NCBI RefSeq assembly: GCF_024323335.1
Contig: NC_066580.1
Span: 262,278,332 to 262,342,331, forward strand
Origin: Lathyrus oleraceus
Taxonomy: Eukaryota > Streptophyta > Magnoliopsida > Fabales > Fabaceae
Length of the DNA: 64,000 nt
Reading direction: 5' to 3'
The notes beneath the pieces were generated by a model that was not told the origin of the DNA, ran no database searches, and worked only from the letters and a program-made list of their open reading frames with translations. How positions within the stretch are numbered: the stretch's first letter is position 1; the number at the start of each line of letters is the position of its first letter. Shown here piece by piece: positions 58,194-64,000 of the stretch. A program made the translations under genes and the position numbers.

Positions 58194-59436
58194 AGTAGAC
58201 TCCTTCGATTGATCCTACTACACCTTTTTTCTGTAAGAAACATATAGTTCCTTTTCCTTCGACCTTCACCTTCGAGGCATCTCCAAATGAGACGTGTCCA
58301 TCTTCGACAGTCTTTAATTCTTTGAACAGGTGTTTGTGACCACACATGTGATTGCTTGCACCTGAGTCGAGGTACCACATTGTGTCACTGTCTGCATCTT
58401 CTTCCTTCTGCACCATTAACAAGAATCCTTCATTCGATTTGGGTGCGAGAGGTCCCGAGTTCGATTCTGATTCTAGGGCAAATTTAGACGTTTCTTCAAC
58501 TCTCCTCCTCGATCGACAGTCTCTTGCAAGATGTCCCATCTTTCCACAGTTGTGGCAACTGTAGGAATTGCAATCCTTCGTGTAATGCCCCTGTTTGTTG
58601 CACTTATAGCATTCGATATTGTTGTAATTTGTTCTTCCACCTCTTTGATTTCGACCTCTACCATGCCAGTTTTGTTGGCTAGATTGTCCTCTGTCGAGAC
58701 TATAGTTTTGGTAGCTTCGACCGCCATCACGTCCTCCATGACCACGTCCTCTCCCTCTCCAGTTTTGAGAGAAGAGTGCCTTTTCATCTCTGCTCGAATC
58801 TGCCTCTTCGATTGCCTCTTCTTTCTTTTTCATTTTTCGCTGCTCATGTGCTTCGAGCGACCCAGCAACCTCTTCGACAGTGATTGTCGAAAGGTCCTTT
58901 GCTTCCTCTATAGCGCACACAATGTTTTCGAACTTGTCCGTTAAAGATCTTAGAATCTTTTCGACAATTCGGCCCTCTGTCATTGCCTCTCCATTTCGAC
59001 TCATCTGATTCGCCACTGTCTGCACGCGCGTAATATAGTCCGCTACGGACTCTGTCTTCTTCATCTTCATCCTCTCCATCTCCCCTCGAAGAGTTTGCAA
59101 TCTAACTTGCTTTACTCTGTCTGCTCCTCTGTACGCTTTCTCTAAAGTGTCCCAGGCCCCCTTCGACGTGGTTGAACCAGCAATCTTTTCGAATGCTGAT
59201 TCGTCCACTGCTCTGAACAGCATGTATAATGTTGTTTTGTCTTTCGACCGCGTCTCTTTCAACGCCTTCGTCTGGGCGGCATTGAGACCTGTTGTGTTAC
59301 CTGGATCTTCAGAGCCATCATTGGTGACTTCCCACGCATCCAATGAGCCCAGCAACGCTTTCATCTGGATGCTCCAATTCTCATAATTGGACTTCGTCAG
59401 CCGTGGCAACGGCATTTGACTGGTCAGGCTCGCCAT
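58183..59436 (-). CDS. gag: Copia gag and protease, frameshifted at the 3' end
   Basis: Start ATG at 59436 ([20 protein letters not shown]), chosen over an in-frame earlier non-ATG start because it fits plant copia gags. A UBN2-type gag domain precedes a basic Arg/Gly-rich region and two CCHC knuckles ('[14 protein letters not shown]', '[14 protein letters not shown]'), which bind RNA. The protease has '[13 protein letters not shown]'. One extra A in the run at 58183-58186 shifts the frame just after 'VYYVP'. Confidence 0.9.
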
Positions 59437-59437
59437 G

Positions 59438-59451
59438 AGCTCTGATACCAA
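59438..59451 (-). other. Primer binding site of the copia element
   Basis: Minus strand TGGTATCAGAGCTC, two bases after the 5' LTR end. It pairs with the 3' end of initiator Met tRNA, the usual Ty1/copia primer, and overlaps the start of gag. Confidence 0.88.
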
Positions 59452-59453
59452 TT

Positions 59454-59700
59454 TGAAGACACAAGATATAAGGTTTTAGACGGAGGGAGGAGGAACAGAC
59501 TTTTCTCTACAATCTTCACTTATATTCAAATGTCTTAATGTTTTACAAAGAGGTCTGGTCCTTATATAGAGATAAGGCCAGACAAGAAAGGACAAGTAAT
59601 TAAATGCAGTAATGAATACTATCAGGTCCCTAGGATAGTTTGATTACCCAAGAGAATAAACTTTTGAACTCCCCCATACACATTTAAATTTATTCCAACA
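59454..59700 (-). repeat. 5' LTR of the copia element
   Basis: Partner of 55120-55366. Reads TGTTGG...TCTTCA on the minus strand. Confidence 0.95.
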
Positions 59701-59705
59701 AAATA
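59701..59705. repeat. Target-site duplication AAATA, right copy
   Basis: Follows the right LTR directly. The coding exon resumes at 59706. Confidence 0.93.
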
Positions 59706-59739
59706 AACCCGCTGTTTTCTTGTGTCTTCGACGACCAGG
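59706..59739 (+). CDS. Exon 2, 3' part
   Basis: Encodes 'KPAVFLCLRRPG' across the duplication; donor AGG|GTACGC. Intron 59740-59816 is 77 bp. Splicing here completes the Gly-Cys of the CxxC site. Confidence 0.8.
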
Positions 59740-59816
59740 GTACGCATTTTCTTTAAGGGCAAATGGTAGTTTAGTATTATTAGTATTGTAATAGTCATTT
59801 TGATTTTTATCTTTAG

Positions 59817-59925
59817 GTGCATCATGTGTAGAGCTGAGGCACACCAGCTTTATTTAAGAAAACCAATATTTGATTCACTTGGTGTTCAACTATTTGTAGT
59901 TCTTCATGAGGACATAGAATCAGAG
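59817..59925 (+). CDS. Exon 3 with the CxxC motif
   Basis: Starts after acceptor ATCTTTAG and encodes 'CIMCRAEAHQLYLRKPIFDS' and 'LGVQLFVVLHEDIESE'. Donor GAG|GTAAAT. The two Cys are the predicted redox pair of PRXL2-type thioredoxin folds. Confidence 0.85.
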
Positions 59926-60013
59926 GTAAATAACAGTACTCTTCGCTTCACTTCATCTATATATTGTTTCAATAAGCTCTTGTTAGGTTTTAACTATTAT
60001 CATGGTAAAACAG

Positions 60014-60352
60014 GTAAAAGATTTCTGGCCTAGATACTGGGGTGGTGTGGTAGTTCATGATCGTGGGAGGGACTTCTATAAAGCTCTTGGTGGTGGAAAA
60101 CTACTCAAGGAGAATTTTATATCAGGGTTTTTGCTGAATCCAAGAGCACTTTCGAATTATAAGCGATCGAAAAGTATGAACATTGAGTATAATTTTAAAG
60201 GTGAAGGTGAAATAAAGGGTGGACTGTTTATTATAGGGAGTGGAAAGAGTGGCATTGCTTATCAGTTTATAGAGAGAAACTTTGGTGATTGGGCACCATT
60301 AGCTGAAGTCATTGAAATCTGTACTCAAATGCAGAAGGTAACAAGAGGGTGA
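60014..60352 (+). CDS. Exon 4, C-terminal half of the PRXL2 domain
   Basis: Acceptor AAACAG. Encodes 'VKDFWPRYWGGVVVHDRGRD', 'LLKENFISGFLLNPRALSNY', 'FKGEGEIKGGLFIIGSGKSG' and ends with TGA at 60350-60352. A splice donor (AAG|GTAACA) just before the end could lead to a further exon that I cannot identify. Confidence 0.8.
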   Translation, partial: VKDFWPRYWGGVVVHDRGRDFYKALGGGKLLKENFISGFLLNPRALSNYKRSKSMNIEYNFKGEGEIKGGLFIIGSGKSGIAYQFIERNFGDWAPLAEVIEICTQMQKVTRG

Positions 60353-60906
<554 letters not shown>

Positions 60907-61305
60907 TTACAAATTAGATTAAATAATATATAAAGGGACATTGCTATCTATGTAAAAAGAGAGGAGGGAAGGGGAATGAAGAGATTTTAATTGAAAAAAA
61001 TATTTGGGTCATATGTGGAGGAGAAAAGTTTTATAAATAATTCATATTTTTATTTTTATGATCTTATATAAATCATATGATATTCAAAGGTGAAAGTTTC
61101 GTAAATATTTTTTAATAATAAAATATGTATAAATAATTAAACATAATTTCTAATATTCAGTGATTAAAAAAGTTATAACTTACCACATAATGTTAAAAAA
61201 ATTGAGTGCATTTGATTTAGATTATACTTCTCCGACATAAATTAAACTCTATATTGATAACAACTTTTTACATTTAACAAAATAAATACATAAAATAACT
61301 TATTG

Positions 61306-61386
<81 letters not shown>
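61306..61386. repeat. (AT)n microsatellite
   Basis: About 80 bp of pure AT repeat. Confidence 0.95.
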
Positions 61387-61388
<2 letters not shown>

Positions 61389-62835
61389 TGTTTGAGAATA
61401 AAAAATAGATGTTCTCGCTCCACGAAGAAACCAGGAAGGAAGATAATTGGGTAACTAGTGATCTTGAACAGTGACTTCGATATCCTTTAGGGTGTCGCGG
61501 GACGGACCTGCATGTTTAGCACTCTGACGCCCAAGTCAGTTCAAGGTTCAAGACGAGTATAATGAAAGTGGAGATCAAATATTATACTTTGTTCTTATTG
61601 TGTGGACTGATTTATACTTCAAATAAAGTAGAGTGAATTTGAGATGGATTGAACTTTGGTCAATTGGGTCTTTGATCATTCCAGAACACTTGTCCCCAAG
61701 ACATTGCCAGGAATTGAAAGAGCTAAGGGAAATCTTAAGTACCTTTGATTGACCTCCATGATGTGATCCAGTGTCGAATGAACCTAAATCGCTTACGATA
61801 AGTTTTTAAAAAGTAACAGGGAACATGCGCATTTACTGTGGTTCCATTATTGAAACTCCCCGTCACCCTTTTCTGGCACGTATATTGATGTGACCAGTTA
61901 GGGTAAAACATATTTTATAGGAAAAATTTGAGTGCAGTCGAGTTTGGCGTGTATCCATAAGTGGAGATGTAGAAGTTGATCTCGTGATTTCTTCACATAG
62001 TTGGTTTTGATCTTTCAACTGTCATTGCTTATAAATAGGGTGAGTTTTAGTATTTGGAATCTTTCACAACCTTTAGCATTTGAACTCACAGTTACGTTTT
62101 AGAAAAACATCTTCACTTATTCTTCCCTTAGAGTATAACTAGAACCGATTCAGTGTTTCACCTAAAGATTTCGCCTTCTTCCATTCCTCCTGATCAATCC
62201 CATATCACCAAGTATCCTTTTAACTCAAAATTTACCTTCATCATTTCCTATCTTTTAGTCAGGATAAGCGATAATATTGCCAATTTAGTGAGTGATTATG
62301 AAGTTGAAACTTTGTCTACTTCTTCAATAAGGGTAATCCCCGATTTTCCCATCCCTTATCTTAGTAGAGATCACATATGACCGGAAATCATAACTCTCTC
62401 TAACATTTCTGACTTAGAAATGCTATATGAGAATCCTTAGAGGAAGAAACGTGTTCTTTTCGGTCGTTATACGCCCTTATATCAAATGTTGGTGGAAGAG
62501 TAAATCGCTTCGAGGTCTCTATGCCCTCCCACGTCTTGTCGAAAGAGGATGTGAGAGCCAACTTTCAAAGGAGGAAATAGGTTAGAGATTTCATTCAGCT
62601 TCATCTGCATACTGAAGGTTGTGAGTCTAGCGACAATGAGGTGATGGAGCACTTGAATCATTGAAACCGGGCGAATGCATTGGAGAAGGACTAGATGGAT
62701 GAAAAGGCAGCGGGTACTCCCTCGGGTATGAGTACTGAGGCCTCCCTAAGCGATGCTGACATTATAGTCAGTGATTCTTTAGAGTAGTTGGTCCTTCTAT
62801 TGTTAGAGGAGAAAAGGATATGCAGTTCTTTTGAT
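61387..62835 (+). other. Probable LTR/leader remnant of a decayed gypsy element
   Basis: Contains 'GGACGGACCTGCATGTTTAG' with 'CACTCTGACGCCCAAGTCAG' (61501-61540), wording common in legume retrotransposon LTRs, and a promoter-like CTTATAAATAGGG at 62029-62041 followed by non-coding leader. LTR borders were not found. Confidence 0.4.
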
Positions 62836-63262
62836 GAATGCATGGTGCCGTTTTACGAGTGCCTATTTATAAGAATATGACTTCGATTTCCTTTTTCTAA
62901 ATTTGAGGTAGTCATCTTAAAACATTTAAGATTTGTTCCTTCTCAACTTTATCCGGGGTCATGGGCATTCATAAGGGTCTTCCAACTATGCGTCAAGTAC
63001 AAATCTTGGAATCCCTCTCAACTTATTTTTCAATCTTTTCCATCAGAGACGTACTTCCCTAGATAACTTTCGTAATCAATGACTTATTTACTTCCATCTG
63101 GTCAATCTTTGGTTCAACCCCTTCACTTTAGACTAGGGAAATTTCTTGGGTTATGGGTGAAGCCCCTCACCCTCATTTTATTCTGCTTTGTATTATATTC
63201 TTGTCGATACTCCTCAATACAGACGGATTTCGTATACAAAGTATTTATCCAAGCTCCATTTT
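62836..63262 (+). pseudogene. Decayed gypsy gag-type domain (Transposase_28-like)
   Basis: The conceptual translation near 62925-63060 gives 'LRFVPSQLYPGSWAFIRVFQ' and 'LCVKYKSWNPSQLIFQSF', matching the 'AP.QLHPNSWAF.RAFEILC' pattern of the plant gypsy-type transposon domain. Stops and frame changes around it show decay. Confidence 0.6.
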
Positions 63263-63830
63263 AACCGGTATGCACACTCTTATTATACCTAGTCGAGTTC
63301 TCTTTTTCCGTATGAGGTGATGATGAAAGAGGGAATGTTGTCATGGTTTCAAAGAGAAAGTAGTATGAATATATGAATGAGAGAATATCTTAAATGGTAA
63401 ATTGGATTATATATTCTGGACAGTTAAAACCATCTTTATGAAATGCAACTATTCACGTTGATTACCGTTCGATCAGATCTGGCGGTAGAGAAGACACTAT
63501 AGGCTGGAATCACTTTTCCTCAGTTGGGGTAAGGTCTCATCTCTTCCGCATGTTTTTTTTGTGTGATGCTTGTTGTGAGCCCTTCCTTGTGTGGGTCTGG
63601 CGACCGACCCAAAATATCTATTAAACATTAGTATATTAGTATAATATATGCTGGTAGGTGGCATTTCTGTCCTTTACGCTCATGTTCAAGAAATGTACTG
63701 CCTTTCTTTATTCACCAAGAATAACATCCTCATTGTCAAATCATGTATGACTCATTCAAGCGTTTCACTCCATCTAACATACTGTTATCCTAAATCATCA
63801 AAATAAAGGTCTCTCATTAGTTGAAAGATC
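63263..63830 (+). other. Intergenic DNA and promoter region of the dioxygenase gene
   Basis: No ORF. A 'GTGTGGGTCTGGCGACCGAC' patch (63590-63608) may be retroelement debris. The last few hundred bases should hold the promoter and 5' UTR of the gene starting at 63831. Confidence 0.4.
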
Positions 63831-64000
63831 ATGTCAAAGTTTAAAATTTCACTATTGGTGCCTTCTGTCCAGGAGCTTGCAAAGAAGCTCAACTTACAAG
63901 TTCCAGAACAATATCTATATCCAAATCAAGACTCTGTTGTTGTATGGAATACAACTTCTTTACCACAAGTTCCTGTTATCGACTTTAGTAAGTTGTTATC
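63831..64000 (+). CDS. SRG1-like 2-oxoglutarate/Fe(II)-dependent dioxygenase, N-terminus (runs off the window)
   Basis: ATG at 63831 opens a frame to the window edge: MSKFKISLLVPSVQELAKKL, 'VPEQYLYPNQ' and 'TTSLPQVPVIDFSKLLS'. 'SLLVPSVQELAK', 'VPE.Y..P.Q' and 'LPQVPVID' are the N-terminal signature (DIOX_N) of legume SRG1-like oxygenases, which act on small-molecule substrates in the cytosol. The catalytic H-x-D...H and Arg lie beyond the window. Substrate not predictable. No introns are seen so far. Confidence 0.85.
   Translation, partial: MSKFKISLLVPSVQELAKKLNLQVPEQYLYPNQDSVVVWNTTSLPQVPVIDFSKLL

Larger units (their letters stand above)
55120..59700 (-). mobile_element. Young Ty1/copia retrotransposon in a gene exon (4581 bp)
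   Basis: Two 247-bp LTRs differing at one position by eye, AAATA duplications, a tRNA-Met-type PBS and a polypurine tract. One gag-pol frame on the minus strand is broken by a 1-nt frameshift (58183-58186) and one nonsense codon (56048-56046). Order: gag, protease, integrase, RT, RNase H, as in Ty1/copia. Pol is Tnt1-like in general character; I cannot name the family. Confidence 0.95.
54300..60352 (+). pseudogene. SAM domain + peroxiredoxin-like 2 (AhpC-TSA_2) gene, disrupted by a copia insertion in exon 2
   Basis: Four exons: 54300-54452, 54537-55119 plus 59706-59739 (one exon split by the transposon), 59817-59925, 60014-60352. Without the insertion and one AAATA copy the frame stays open for a predicted 405 residues, so the gene was probably functional until recently. 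The N-terminal 90 residues look like a SAM interaction domain ('EGWDDVSTLKVMGTEDMDLL', 'CYLHDKGLMQYANKMEDSG'). A Ser/Asn-rich linker follows. The C-terminal half has 'PAVFLCLRRPG' joined to 'CIMCRAEAHQLY', the CxxC redox site of thioredoxin-fold PRXL2 proteins, then 'DFWPRYWGG' and 'GSGKSGIAYQFIERNFGDWA'. Inferred role: redox protein, partner and location unknown. Exon 4 could be spliced again at AAG|GTAACA (near 60338), altering the last few residues. Confidence 0.85.

Noticed and set aside
59740..59767. Alternative donor ATG|GTAGTT at 59766 for exon 2
   Set aside because: It would put exon 3 out of frame; the donor at 59740 (AGG|GTACGC) restores the conserved CxxC motif in frame.

Overview
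The window is repeat-dense nuclear DNA from a plant, most likely a Fabeae legume (the Pisum / Vicia / Lens / Lathyrus group). The evidence is very large Ogre-type Ty3/gypsy retrotransposons with 2.5-5 kb LTRs and an extra 5' ORF, Athila-like and Ty1/copia debris, spliceosomal introns, and coding sequence that reads like legume proteins. There are no bacterial or organellar genes and no RNA genes that I can see.

Region 1 (1-36734) is two nested Ogre elements. An older, decayed plus-strand Ogre runs from before the window start to its 3' LTR at 34215-36734. Its gag gene is split by a younger minus-strand Ogre (2594-25732) flanked by a 5-bp target duplication, CATGG. The younger copy has two 4.26-4.27 kb LTRs that differ at only about 27 positions plus one 12-bp indel (counted by eye). 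It keeps a primer binding site, ORF1, gag-pro, a 268-nt GT-AG intron whose removal joins gag-pro to pol in frame, and an intact 1153-codon pol. Its defects are two nonsense codons in ORF1 and one frameshift near the gag N-terminus. The older copy has nonsense codons, frameshifts, a DTG to DRG change in protease and a deletion of the integrase catalytic Glu.

Region 2 (36735-51670) is a graveyard of further elements: an Athila-like 3' end and LTR, a plant-mobile-domain pseudogene, two partial Ogre-related LTRs on the minus strand, the 5' half of a copia element, a nearly complete plus-strand Ogre-type LTR and a long-TIR MITE-like element. C/CT/AT microsatellites and a TRIM-like element follow up to about 52.5 kb.

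Region 3 (54300-60352) is an ordinary plant gene: a SAM domain fused to a peroxiredoxin-like-2 (AhpC-TSA_2) domain. Four exons encode a predicted 405 residues. Exon 2 is broken by a very young 4.58 kb Ty1/copia insertion (TSD AAATA; LTRs 247 bp each with one difference). Region 4 (60353-63830) holds microsatellites and a decayed gypsy gag. The last 170 bp are the first exon of an SRG1-like 2-oxoglutarate/Fe(II) dioxygenase that runs off the window.

The most unusual signal is structural rather than coding. (a) Ogre-type LTRs across the window share a two-hairpin module around a near-constant TACGTAGGCA linker, and the stems change by compensatory substitution between copies. (b) The 3' untranslated regions of both Ogres are arrays of small hairpins with fixed loop length (8 nt in one, a constant RTTCAG hexaloop in the other) and covarying stems. 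(c) Both 3' regions are peppered with sense-strand motifs resembling CCCCAGCAGAGT, the complement of the element's own primer binding site. I know of no description of these, and they are the best candidates here for an undescribed retrotransposon RNA system.
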